Below, in pieces: positions 1 through 11,400 of a stretch of 64,000 nt of DNA. Source of the DNA: Exobasidium rhododendri (lineage: Eukaryota > Basidiomycota > Exobasidiomycetes > Exobasidiales > Exobasidiaceae); the NCBI GenBank assembly GCA_026210745.1, contig CP110630.1, positions 6,324,001-6,388,000 of the forward strand. Reading direction: 5' to 3'. Each line of letters begins with the position of its first letter. Within the stretch, counting starts at the first letter, position 1. The position numbers were made by a program, and so were the translations under genes. The notes beneath the pieces are model-generated. The model saw nothing but the letters and a program-made list of their open reading frames with translations, was not told the origin of the DNA and ran no database searches.

Positions 1-14
1 ACACACCAAATAAG

Positions 15-223
15 TTCCATCTACTGATGCCCCTCGGTTCCACAAGGGCTGGATTGCTACGATCGTCGTTGCCGTCCTCACCGTCATGATTGCCGTCATC
101 ACCAGGCATCTCGATTACAGAGAGCAGAAGCAGAGGCAAGCCCACCCAAGCGATCATCTGGAAGGCTCATCCAATCAAGATGTGGAACGCTACTCCGACT
201 CTAAAGAGAAAGGAAATGGATGA
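15..223 (+). CDS. MFS transporter, C-terminal end (partial, last exon)
   Basis: The frame ending at TGA 221-223 encodes about 68 residues. It begins with a STDAPRFHKGW-like stretch, followed by one hydrophobic segment (IATIVVAVLTVMIAVI) and a charged cytosolic tail. A D-A-P-R-x-H-K-G motif just before the last transmembrane helix is characteristic of allantoate permease (Dal5)-like fungal major facilitator transporters. An in-frame TAA lies at 11-13, so the exon probably starts at an acceptor AG at 13-14; the rest of the gene lies outside the window. The substrate cannot be told from the tail. The gene is convergent with the next one, whose stop is 90 bp away. Family assignment is good; the exact splice site is a guess. 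Confidence 0.68.
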
Positions 224-312
224 TGCAATTGCAGTCCACTGCTTCCGTTCTACACCTATACATGGTGAAGATCTCTATACTACATTGCACCCTTCGAGCT
301 GTGGGAAACTTC

Positions 313-1560
313 TCACCAATCTTTGACAAAGTCTCCTATCGAGCCGGGTTGCGGAGTGGCACCCAAGTGTCTATACAAGGCATCTAGCCTACTTATCGCC
401 TTTGCTCTCCTGTCTTTATTCTCTTCTGTCTCTGCTTCCTCTGCTTGCACTATTGTACTCTCTAATTCAGGTGGAAGCCCATAGACGTCATCGACGTATG
501 ACCCTCGCTTCAGTATTTCTCTAATCTTCCGTGTCACATTGCCTTCTGATGATTGTGAGTCCCGCACATGTGCTGATGCTCGCTCGCCCTCTGTACTCCC
601 ATTCCATATCGCCTGTAACGCTTCTGTCGGTGTTGCAGCATACACTCCCGTTCTCGCTGCTTCATTGTCATCTGGAGGCCTGACTTTTTCATCTTCTCTC
701 TCTTTGCTGTTTTGTAAAGTGTGTAGAGCTCTATGCATCTCTCTCTGTTCTTCACTCATTGTGTGTCCCCTCTCGTGGTCGATGTACCTCTCTTCCTCTC
801 TCTCTTCCTCATCTAGTAAGGCCATTATGTTCATGGGTGTCGGACCCGAAGAAGTAGGCTGATCTGATATACTGACAGACTGCAACAAATTATCAAGCTG
901 CTCCCCCTGCTGCCAGTCGTGCATGCTATCTCCAAACATCGGAGCAGGAATGTTCTGAGCCCAAGCTTCATGGTATGCTGGATCGTGTGCTAATCTATTC
1001 ATCTCCTCGGGTGATAACCTCTCCGTAGCAATGCTCCAAGCTTCATCCATCTCATTCCACGATGATGCAGCCGTTCGAACTTGATGATGTAAGGCAGCAT
1101 CTAGAGATTGTGCTGAAGTGTATGGGCCGACAAGAGCGGGCGAAGAGAGCCTCTCCTGGAAAGATGCATTCATATACAGTCGTGGTGGTGCCGAGTCGGC
1201 AAACTGTCGGTACACGCTGTCAGAATAGTCTCGCCTTGACTCGTCGCTCTGGTGTAATGTGCCACTAGATGGAAGTCGACTCGAGGCAGACGTCTGGCCT
1301 GCAAAGTTCTGATTTGCAGACTCTAATGTCTGGCTAGAGTATGACGATGACGATGGCAAACCTATCGTCGCTGGCTTACCGCTGCCACCTAAAAACGAGC
1401 TTAAGTTGGCTGGATTCACACTTGATTGTGCTGTTTTCATCACACCTGTCAACAAAGAACCGGCACTGCCTGACGCATTGGCTGCACTGCTCTTGCCTTT
1501 GCCCTTCTTGTCGTCCACTGCCAGAACAGGTTTAGACTGCTCATCGCCATCGCTGCCCAT
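313..1560 (-). CDS. Uncharacterised Ser/Glu-rich protein, 415 aa
   Basis: This is an intact frame from ATG at 1558-1560 to TGA at 313-315. The N-terminal half is low in complexity (Ser, Ala, Gly). The middle has a Trp-containing helical stretch (WNEMDEAW ... AYHEAWAQNIPAP), followed by a highly acidic and basic region. The C-terminus (YVDDVYGLPPELE ... ISRLDALYRHLG) looks conserved in style. There is no signal peptide or membrane segment. The paired Trp motifs faintly recall the WxxxF/Y motifs of peroxisomal import co-receptors, but I cannot assign a family. The frame stays open upstream to 1653 without an ATG, so 1560 is the first usable start. It is head to head with KOG1, 298 bp apart. Confidence 0.6.
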   Translation of the reverse strand: MGSDGDEQSKPVLAVDDKKGKGKSSAANASGSAGSLLTGVMKTAQSSVNPANLSSFLGGSGKPATIGLPSSSSYSSQTLESANQNFAGQTSASSRLPSSGTLHQSDESRRDYSDSVYRQFADSAPPRLYMNASFQERLSSPALVGPYTSAQSLDAALHHQVRTAASSWNEMDEAWSIATERLSPEEMNRLAHDPAYHEAWAQNIPAPMFGDSMHDWQQGEQLDNLLQSVSISDQPTSSGPTPMNIMALLDEEEREEERYIDHERGHTMSEEQREMHRALHTLQNSKEREDEKVRPPDDNEAARTGVYAATPTEALQAIWNGSTEGERASAHVRDSQSSEGNVTRKIREILKRGSYVDDVYGLPPELESTIVQAEEAETEENKDRRAKAISRLDALYRHLGATPQPGSIGDFVKDW

Positions 1561-1858
1561 CGCTCGCCAAGACGAGGAAGAAGACTTGGGTCCACTTTTA
1601 ACTATGTATAGTATACATATAGTGTCCGGGCAAATATGCTCTGGCGCTTGCAACCGTGCGGCGCGCCGACGACCACCAGACCGAAAAGGAGGCTAGTGAA
1701 TTGAAAAGGCGAAGGGATCCTCAGGTACGAAGCAAGGTAAGGAAAAAAGAGATCGTCTCTCCACCAACCCCAGCTTTGCCTTCGTCGCCAGTCACACACA
1801 CTTGCCTTCAGACCCGAACAAGCTCACTTTCCAAGGAGGAAGGAAATGATCGGGCAGC
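1561..1858. promoter_or_regulatory. Divergent promoter between the 415-aa gene and KOG1
   Basis: This 298-bp spacer separates two start codons on opposite strands. An AT-rich TATA-like palindromic stretch (ctatgtatagtatacatata, 1602-1621) lies about 40-60 bp upstream of the minus-strand ATG. On the minus strand it also contains a minimal upstream ATG encoding MYTIH. No other site is identified. Confidence 0.4.
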
Positions 1859-4800
1859 ATGACAACGACTGCTTCTAGGCGCTCCAATGCGAATGGCAAC
1901 GCTAATATCAACCGCAATGGCATGCAACAAGACTTCAGCAGTGGATCAGCAGCGGGACCGAGTCAGAGCAGAGGAGACTCCGTTCCTGCCCCATCGAGGC
2001 ATTTCTACCTGAATGGCGACGAGGAGGAAGATGCCATCGACGAATTAAAGGGAGTGCGATCACAAGTAATGCCATACGACCTAGACGATGGCAGTTTGGA
2101 CGATGACACAGATACAATAGAGGAGGCAGCCGATGACCAAGGCAGTGATGTGGATGACGAGCTGAGTACGACGAGTGGACGACGGCATGGTGCTCTTCTA
2201 CAGCCGGAAGAGGCGGATCTGATCATATTTGAGGTGGGTAAAGCAAGGGCAGCTGGGTGACTTTTGTCTCTGGGAAGTACTGACGAATCATCTTCCTTCT
2301 GTCAGTCTCCGTACATGACGCAGTGGACTCAAAAGCGTCACATCACTGGCGGCAATCCGAAGCCTAAAGATGAAAGGGATCTGCCTGACTGGAGAATGAG
2401 AGAAAGGCTGCGGACTGTCACTGCAGCGCTGATCATGTGTCTCAATATTGGAGTCGATCCGCCAGACGTGAGCAAGACGAATCCGTGCTCAAAACTCATC
2501 TGCTGGATGGACCCAAGTAGCATCGAAGTCGCCAAAGCCCTGCCAGCGATTGGGAAAAATCTACAGGCTCAGTTTGAGACGCTGAGCATGAAGACGAGAT
2601 ACAAGCAGTATCTGGACCCGATCGTAGAAGAGACAAAGCGCTTTTGCACCGGTCTCCGGAGAACGGCAAAGGATGAGAGGTGCCTGTTCTACTACAATGG
2701 ATTTGGTGTCCCCAAGCCAACGCCTGGAGGAGAGATCTGGGTGTTCAACAAGGCCTACACACAGTACATCCCCGTCACTTTATACGATTTGCAGGCATGG
2801 CTAGGCAACCCGTGTATCTTTGTCTGGGATGCAAGCTCAGCGGGAAACATCGTTGTCAACTTCAAAAGACTGGCAGAGAGAAAGGCAGAGGAAGAAGCAA
2901 AGGCAAACGGGACACCCAAACCTGTCAAAGATGACTCGGAAGAACCGTCGTTTGCGTTGCGGGAGTCCATACATCTGGCTGCTTGTGCTCCTGATGAGGT
3001 ACTTCCCATGAACCCTGATCTACCCGCCGATCTCTTCACCTGTTGCTTGACTTCGCCTATTGAGATTTCGCTACGATGGTTCGTCTTGCAGAATCCTATG
3101 CCTTCTGCGCTCAATGTCGATATGGTCATGAACATTCCCGGTCGCCTACAAGATCGAAGGACGCCTCTGGGAGAACTCAATTGGATCTTTACCGCCATCA
3201 CAGATACAATTGCATGGACAGTCCTGCCTCGGACGATATTCAGGCGTCTGTTTCGAGACGATCTCATGGTAGCAGCCCTTCTTCGCAACTACCTCCTGGC
3301 GGAAAGAATTATGCGCTTCTATCATTGCACGCCGATGAGCCACCCGAAACTACCATCAACACACAATCATCCACTGTGGGATAGCTGGGACTTGGCAGTC
3401 GATCAGTGTCTCTCTCAACTGCCAAATCTGTTGGCGAAAGAACAAGCGGCACAATTGGCTTCCATTCCGGGCAACCCGCCGATGGAGGCTCATCTAGCTG
3501 CCTTCGAATACAGGCACAGCACCTTCTTCAGTGAACAGCTGATGGCGTTTGAAGTGTGGCTGTCGCAAGGAGGAGTCAGTAGAAAGGGTAGAAGGAGACG
3601 AGCTGATGCATCCAAAGGGGTGGAAGCAGATATACAAGCTACTGAAGCCGACGAAGAAGACCATCGACCGGTGAGAGACCCACCTGATCAGCTACCCATC
3701 GTCCTTCAAGTCTTACTCTCTCAAGTTCATCGACTTCGAGCGTTGATCCTTCTGAGTCAGTTCCTGGACCTGGGACCTTGGGCAGTCAATCTGGCACTGA
3801 GCATCGGTATCTTTCCCTATGTGCTCAAATTGCTTCAGAGTCCTGCCGCTGATCTGAAGCCGGTGCTCATCTACATATGGGCAAGGATACTGGCAGTGGA
3901 TCGCAGCTGTCAAAATGACTTGCTTCGTGACAACGGTTTTGTGTACTTTGCTGCTGTGTTGAGTCCTCTAGGACAAGGAGGAGGAGGCAGTGGTGGTGGT
4001 AGTGGCAGCGGAGGAGGCTCGATGGGAGGGAATAATCCGAACTCATACCCCATCCCCAACGTATCGGAGCATCGGGCAATGTGTGCATTCATCTTGTCTG
4101 TCTTTTGTCAAGACTTTCCCGCTGGTCAACAAGCTTGCCTTCAGACGGACGCCATGGATTCGTGCTTTGAGCACTTGGATGATGACGACTTTCTCTTGCG
4201 ACAGTGGAGTGCGCTCTGTATTGGACAATTGTGGGACGATTCCAGTGTTGGGAAGGCAAGAGGCATTTCCAAGGACGTTCACGGGAAGCTGGCCTGCATG
4301 TTAAGCGACATTTCTCCAGAAGTGAGGGCGGCAGTCCTGTACGCGCTGGGGATCTTACTGGGAGGCAGCGGGTCCAGTTGGGATCCTACCGACTCCACAA
4401 GCCCACTACCAACGAATCCAATCTCAAGCAGGCACGCCCAAACCCGTCCACACTGCCTTGGAACAGGTCACTCTGCTGATCTAGATGAGAGCAAGCAAAG
4501 GAGTGTGGAGATAGGTGTGGCAATCAGTATGTTGGCTACTAAGGGTGATTCTTCTCCTCTGGTGCGCAAGGAGCTGGTGATTGCGTTGAGTCCTCTGGTT
4601 CGAGAATATCAAGGCTTCTTCGTCATGGCAGCCTACCTGTACTTTGATCGAGAGGAGAGAAAGTTCCAGTATCGTGAACATCAGTCATCCGAGGACGTCA
4701 AGGGACTCGATCCAGGCTTGGATCCCAACTCAGTCGAAGAGGCGCTCTTGACTCGGATATTGAGCAAGCTGTCGCTGGAGGAGGGTGTAGATGAAGTTGA

Positions 4801-7438
4801 TGTGGCGAATATTCCCGCGTTCACCACCCTCTTCGTCTCCCTGCTCGACCTGAGTACCGACAGTCATCCAGAAGTAGCGAGCATGGCCAGTACCATCGTC
4901 GACTACATTGTGGCTCTCATGTTGGATGTCCTGCCTTTGGATGTTCGAATTGGGCCATTCGCATCGATGAACCGATTGGTGACACCGACTAGCACGACTG
5001 CTCAACGAGAAGACTACTTTCCCTACACGCCTCGAACAAAGATGATCGCCTCGAATGAGATGTATGAAGAGTCCGGCTTCACCGGTCTCGGTGTGCCCGC
5101 TTCACAGTCCAATGGGGGTAACAAGATCTCCCCTCGTTCAGGTACGACTCCACCGGCGCACTCCAATCACCCTCCTCATCAACACCCTCATCCACACCCT
5201 AAAAGAGCCTCCTCGCTCGCTCAGACTGTAAAGAACATTGCCACACTGGGCTACTCTCGACCTGGATCTCCTAACAACACATCACCGGACATTGAACCGA
5301 GTCACCTCCACTATCAAAATCACCATCAAGAAGGCAGTGGCGTTCCCCCCAAGCATACCTATCTACCACCTCGAGTTCCTGCTCCTCGCCTTAATTCTGC
5401 CAGGTACATCTCCCCATTCACGCCCGCTGAATCGACCACTCCTGAAACAGGAACAAACTCCCCGTCCACTCCTACAACACCGGTCTCTACGAGCGCGGGA
5501 GCTTCAGCAGCGCATAGATCGGCCAGCGCGGAGAGTCTGGCACAGATAGCCCGCATACAAGAGAAGCGTCATTCCAGACGGGCCAATACGGCTGGCACGG
5601 TGGGCTCCATCACACCGACAAATGGCACAAAGTCACCTCTTGCCGATCGATTCAACTCCATGTCCCGGTCTGGGTCGTCACAGGGAGCAGACTCGCCTGG
5701 GCCCAAAGAGATCCGAATCGCTGACATCAAAGTGGCTGACACGCTCGCTGCCGTCGTTGCGGTGGATTTGCATCGATTCAGAGAGAGGGCCAACTACGCC
5801 AGTCAAGCAGAGGGACAGGCGAGTGGACACAATCCCTCTGCTGGTCACACACCCTTGCCAAGTCCGATCACGCTGCGATCCGACGGCGTCTTACACGGCG
5901 AAAGCTCTATTCGAGAGGTGTTGCCTTTGAAGAGTAAGCTGTTTGGCTGGTGCAGCGAGTACTACACGGAGCCACAGATGAAGTGCGCAGAAGCAGATGA
6001 GCCGGGTAGTGTCAAGTACAACATGCAGACGTGGAAGAGAGAGAGAAACGAGAGAATCATCACGGAAGCCCAGGTAGAAACAGAGAGAGCGGCCGAATTA
6101 CCTTGGACGAATCAGATTGCAAGCGTACAAGCAGGCTCACCGGTCAATCTGATGCTGATGCACCACTTTGAGAATCACCTCGTCACTGCTTCGGATCAAG
6201 ACACCATCTCGGTCTGGGACTGGACCGAGTCGAGGCTACTCAGTCGATTCAACAATGGCAATCCACCTCGGACGAACATCACCTCGATGGTCTTTGCCAA
6301 TGAAGATGCCAACTCGAGGTTGTTGGTAGGCTCTGCTGATGGTGATGTGCGAATCTACGCAGACTACGAAGAGCCGAGTTGGTACTCAGGTAGAGGCCCT
6401 ACGCTGGTCAGCAGTATGCGAGCTCTGCCCGACCTTGTAAGGAGTAAGCGACCCAGTGGTCTGATCTTGAACTGGCAACAGATTACGGGAAGTCTATTAG
6501 CAGGAGGTGACAGTCGAGTGGTACGAGTATGGGATGCTCATCGAGAGCTGTGTGTGTGCGACATTCCCACCCGAGTGTCGTCATGCGTCACTTCCATCTC
6601 TTCGGAGACGGACGTAGGTCACATCTATGTCTGTGGGTTCGGAGACGGTACTATTGGGGTGTACGATCGACGTATTCCCCCGGAGTTGTCTCTCGTTCGA
6701 CTATGGGAAGAGCACACCAGCTGGATCAGCAATCTGTCCCTGCAGAGAAGAGGGAATCGAGAGCTCATCTCTGCCAGCACAGACGGCTTGGTGAAGGTGT
6801 GGGACATTCGAGGACGAAACAGTCTGCAATCCAAAGACTGGAGTGGCGAGTTGCGTGGAAAGCTGAGCAGCTTGGCGGTGCACGACAATGCTCCCGTCTT
6901 TGCCATCTCCTCTTATCCGAAGCCGCAACGATTCGGGCTTTCACCCATGAGAACGCTTCTATGCAACATGGAAACGATGGAGGTAGTCGATCAGACTCCT
7001 TCGATCGTACGCCACTTTGCGCAAGCCAATAGCAACACCACTTCTCAAGGAACTACATTGACCAATCCGACAGCGCCATCACCTCTTCATAATCAGATCG
7101 GTAGTAATGGTTCGGCTTCACAACTACACACCAACGCCGCAAGTCAAGCAATCACCCTGTCACAGGCAGTCGACGCTCCTCCGTCCCAATTCTTGCCGTC
7201 GATGACCTCCTTGGCTTTCCATCCTTACTACCCTATACTTGCCTTTGGCGGACCGGATCTGCTGGGAAATGTCAGCATGGTACGACTAGAGAAGCAGTCC
7301 GGGATGCATCACCCCAATCAACGTGGCAGTCACGCTCATACTGGCATGGGCATCCTCGACTCTGATGAGCAGCGTCACATCCCTTCTTTGCATCGAGGCA
7401 ACACTGTCACTAAATCCAAAAGCATGTTCGGGTTCTGA
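1859..7438 (+). CDS. KOG1: Raptor/Kog1/Mip1, TORC1 scaffold subunit (2 exons)
   Basis: Exons are 1859-2233 and 2306-7438, with a 72-bp phase-0 intron (GTGGGT...CAG), giving 1835 aa. After an acidic leader, the Raptor N-terminal conserved domain starts at about residue 126 (YMTQWTQKRHITGG, GVDPPDV, WVFNKAYTQYIP). HEAT-like repeats follow, then a long Ser/Thr/Pro/His-rich insertion (about residues 1030-1330), then seven WD40-type blades to the end (SVWDW, VRVWDAH, VKVWDIRG). Raptor presents substrates to TOR kinase and controls growth in response to nutrients. The region homologous to the caspase-like fold reads NGFGVP (Phe at about 258) and WDASSAG (Ala at about 301); the His and Cys known from other Raptors are absent. 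Joining the exons restores the expected contiguous family sequence. Confidence 0.96.
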
Positions 7439-7589
7439 GTGCCCTACTTCTTACCAAATATGCTCAACTACCTCCTCTGATTTCCGTCCCTCTTGTATTG
7501 CTTCATGCTGCTTCGTTTATCAATCACAAGTATAATCAACCTCCAGTCGAGAAATAACCGCTGAGAATTGCCCGCCTGCAAGCGGAATC

Positions 7590-7653
7590 CACGTGACACG
7601 CGTCAGACGCGTTCTCGAGCGCGAGAATGCCGCGAAAAAGCAACACTTTCGCG
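7590..7653. promoter_or_regulatory. Cluster of MCB and SCB-like motifs
   Basis: Within 64 bp there is a CACGTG E-box (7590-7595), two perfect ACGCGT boxes (7598-7603 and 7607-7612), a CGCGAAA box (7631-7637) and its reverse complement TTTCGCG (7647-7653). ACGCGT and CRCGAAA are the known target sites of the fungal G1/S factors MBF and SBF. The cluster lies 150 bp past the KOG1 stop and about 850-900 bp before the next ATG. The sites are seen; their function is inferred. Confidence 0.5.
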
Positions 7654-8084
7654 AAGATTGTTGCAAATCGAGAATGGAATTGTCAATAATCCATCCTCAT
7701 CAAAGGCAGACTAAAAAAAACAATTGGCGGCCGGCAATTGATGGTGTAGCGCCTTGCCTTGTTGAGAATAACTAGCGATGATGACGCTGATGATGGCGAT
7801 GATGGACGCAGCTTGATCTTAGAGTGCAGAGCCATAGTAGCGTAATCGCAGTAGCAGCAGAGTGGTCGCCGATTTAGGTTTCGAAAAGAAATCGTCCAAG
7901 AGCGTGCATGACATTTTTAACAATTGCTGGAATACTCTCGCGCTACGCACAGTAAAGTGAATTGCGTGTTTATATTTGCCCTCTCCCTCCATTTACTAGT
8001 CGCCCTGGATCGTCCCTTTCATTTCCTTTAGCCTTAGGAATATTGTATTCCGCGTTTCTCTTCGGACTGAGAGCGAAGGAAGCT

Positions 8085-8109
8085 TGTGTGTGTGTGTGTG
8101 TACACACAC
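8085..8109. repeat. (TG)n/(CA)n palindromic microsatellite
   Basis: Eight TG units run directly into TACACACAC, so the tract is an inverted repeat centred at 8100/8101. It can form a hairpin or Z-DNA, and lies in the leader of the zinc-finger gene. Confidence 0.85.
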
Positions 8110-8336
8110 TACTACCCTTGCTTCTTACTGCACCTCCCCATCCATCGTGTTGTTGCGACACCAATATTCGCCGCTGCACGCATACAATCCTGGTCCTTAT
8201 TTTTGTCCCCTGCAATCCCTTGTTGTTTAAATTATTGCTATCCTTTTCTTTTCTTTTCGCAAATCTGCATGTCATAGCAGTAGAGCGGAGACGGAGTCAG
8301 GACGATAATCAGAGGTCGGAGAAAAGGGCTTTGAAG

Positions 8337-8448
8337 GTGAGTACCATGCACACAACCTGCTCTCTATCTGTACATCTTTCCGTTTGCCATCCACCATCTG
8401 TACTTCTTGGAAGGGAGAAATCCACATCATCCAATCTTTCAAAGGCAG
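8337..8448 (+). other. Probable 5'-UTR intron of the zinc-finger gene
   Basis: A strong donor (AAG|GTGAGTACC) at 8337 pairs with AAAGGCAG| ending at 8448, 51 bp before the ATG at 8500. The 112-bp length fits the other introns here. Splicing would remove an upstream ATG. It has not been tested against RNA. Confidence 0.45.
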
Positions 8449-8499
8449 CTAGCTGACGATCGCACACACGCTCTTTCTCTCTCTATCTCCCTCTTCATC

Positions 8500-11400
8500 A
8501 TGTCTTCCTCCAGTGGTCAGCAAGAGACATCGTACCTGATTGCATCTGGAATACCTCTGCCCAGTGCTTTTCCGTCACCGGCTACTCAACAAGCTCGATT
8601 CGACTATTTCAACAAAACCTCGGCTGTCTCGAATAGCTCTTGGGCACACTTTTCGAATCAGCTTTCGAGTGGTGCTTCTCCAGCGACGACAAATTCTACC
8701 ATCATCAATCACAACAGTAATCACCCTAACATTATTGACAGCGATACACACAAGAAGGGCAACATGACATCCAGCCACTCTCACACCTTCCAATCGGCTC
8801 CCTCCATGGCAGTAGCAGAGCAGCCGTTCTTCCCTAATTATAGTCATCAGCAATTGATGACAAGTTCTTTCTACAGCTCCTTCCCACTGGTGCCCAACAA
8901 CCAAGCGCAGATGCGTATGGAGCAGCAGCAGCAGCAGCACCACCACCATCAACACCAGAGACATCCTCAGCCGTTGTCGCAGCACCACCACCAGCAAGCA
9001 CAACAAGCACAACAACCACAACAACAACACGCACAACAAGCGCAACATTACCCTCAGCAGCAAGGGCCCTCCTCGCTGCTGCAGCCCGTTCCTCAGCAAA
9101 TGTCGCGTCAAGAGAGCGAAGAATACGACTTCGATTTTGATGGAGAAGACGACGAAGAGGAGGAAGACACTAGCGAGGTGATGATCCCGAATGACAGCAT
9201 CGAAACGCGACTCAAGGTCGCCCAGGCAGCTCAGGACGCTGCTGCAAGTGAGGGACCAAACGGAGTCTTTGCTTGTCCCTATTGCGACAAACGGTATGCA
9301 GGTAAACACGCCCGCAGTATCTGGAGAAGACACCTGCAAGACAAGCACGCTATTCCGCTCAGTCAACAGCCACGGAGGACACGATGGGACGGCGATGCAA
9401 ACAGACCAAAGAATGCCGAAGAGAGAAGGCAGAGGATGCTGGAGAGTAAGCGACGGTGGGCAAGAAAGAAGAGACAATCGGAAAAGGCAGGCTTCAAAGG
9501 AAACGGTGACGATTGCTTCGGTGAGGCTTCACCTACCGAGTCGTCTATTTCCATATTCCAAGAGCAAGAACAACAACCGCAGTCATTTGCAGTGCAAGCG
9601 CACACATCAAAGAAGCGCTCCGTCAAGCCAAAGGGACCGCAGCAACTCAAATTTCACAACATCACTCAAAGCGAGATCCCGCCCTTTGTCGACTTTGGAA
9701 GCAGCACGGGATCAGGGCACTCTTCCGGCGGGGGTGGAATGCTGTGGCCTACTGCAGGCAACGGGGCTCTACAGAGCCACACTACTAAGATCAATCGGAA
9801 CAAATCCTCCGCAGGCAGTACGCTCTCTTCTGCTCACAATTTTAATACAATGAGCAGCAGAAACAGCGGCGGCATGGGTCATTCACAGCAGCAAAATACC
9901 TTTGCCATGATGACGTCGATCAAGTCTCCTCGAAAGGCACTCGGCACGCTGGATAGCAATGCTAGTAGAATGGTGCGACCAGGCAACCAATCTTCTGGTG
10001 GAGTGGATGAGTTCCAGCATGAGATGATGATGAATAAACCATCGCTGAATTCGTCCATTTCCCCCGCCTTGAACGCAACGACGGACATTCACAAGATGAC
10101 GCCGATGAATCGCTACAGCCAAATATATCCTACCCCTCCCTCAGCAGGCGATGCAAAGATGGACAGTGACGGTGTGATGCAGGATGCAAAGATGAACGCC
10201 AAGCTGATCAGCTCATATGAGAAGAAAGCCATGCCACTACTATCGCCGCCCAGTTCTCATCATACAGGCGAGAGCAGCCCTTCTTACCTGGGAGCGACTA
10301 CGATCAACTTGGCCAGTGTGGATAAGAGAAACAGCACTACTGTTGCGTTCACGCCCTTGACAGCGGTATCAGGACAACGGAGCCCAGCCAACAATCCCTT
10401 TTCGCTAGAGTGTCACAAGATCAGCCCCATCACTACTGTGCGTAGAAGTGCTCTACCCGATGCAGCCTTACAGCAGCCTCTCCACTCGTCTGATCGACTC
10501 AACAGTGCTGTGGAGGGAAGCGAGGAGCACAAGTTGTCTCCTATTCAAGTTCGAAAGCGCTCTGATGCAGCATCACCATCAGAAAAGGACCGTAAGCTTC
10601 CCCCTCTCGTCACGACACCTCTTCGATCCTTCAAGGTCAAGGACGAGCCACCGACACCCAAGACGACATTTGGCCTGTCCAATGCGATGGGGTCTGTCTC
10701 GATTCGAAGAGTGAGACCGTCGGGCGTGGATGCCTGGAAAGCACTGGCAACACCCGGTGCGGATCACGCCGATCGCAGTGTCTCGTTTGGCTTCACTCCG
10801 CTGCACGTTCAAAGCTCAAAGTACAGCACGACGAGAGGGTTTGGTAGTATTAGCCGACCTAGTCGCGGCGGCGGCGGTGGTGGCGGTGATAATGGCGATC
10901 AGTTCTCCTCCCCGCAGCACCCCAGCTTGTCGCAATCTCTCGGCCTGGCACCACACTCCACTGGGAAAGGTCTTCTGGGAGGGTTTGGCGTTGGATCAGC
11001 CACGCCGTACATTGGTCATTATTCCGCCTCCAACAGCCCTTGGCCTGACAGTGTTCTTCGACCGACATTCAAGACCAGTTCGAGCAAGCGTGGACGAGAT
11101 GAGGGGTCTTTCAAGGGAGAAGAGTCTGGTCGCGACGGCGAGGGAGACGAGGAGGAGGAGGAGGAAGAAGAAGAGGACAACGGAGGCATGTTCCTCCACG
11201 AGACTCCAAGTCGACCTGCCAAGTATCGCCGGCCTTCTACTTTGCTGGGAAGTGAAAATAGCAATGGAACCCTTCGGAGTCGAATCTCGTCTAGCGGAAC
11301 GAAAGAACAGCAGCCGCCCTCCTACACGACCATGATGAAACCGATCAGCTTCAACTTGTCGAGTGATCGAGAGGAAAGGAAGGAAAGCAAGCAAGACTCA

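Larger units (their letters stand above)
7439..8499. other. Intergenic region and long 5' leader of the zinc-finger gene
   Basis: These 1.06 kb hold no credible ORF. They contain the MCB/SCB-like cluster at 7590-7653, a palindromic TG/CA repeat at 8085-8109, pyrimidine tracts near the ATG at 8500, and a probable 5'-UTR intron at 8337-8448. Confidence 0.6.

Noticed and set aside
8575..9477. 300-residue minus-strand open frame
   Set aside because: It is antisense to the Gln/His-rich part of the zinc-finger gene; CAG/CAC repeats read as long Leu/Val runs on the other strand. No domain and no support.
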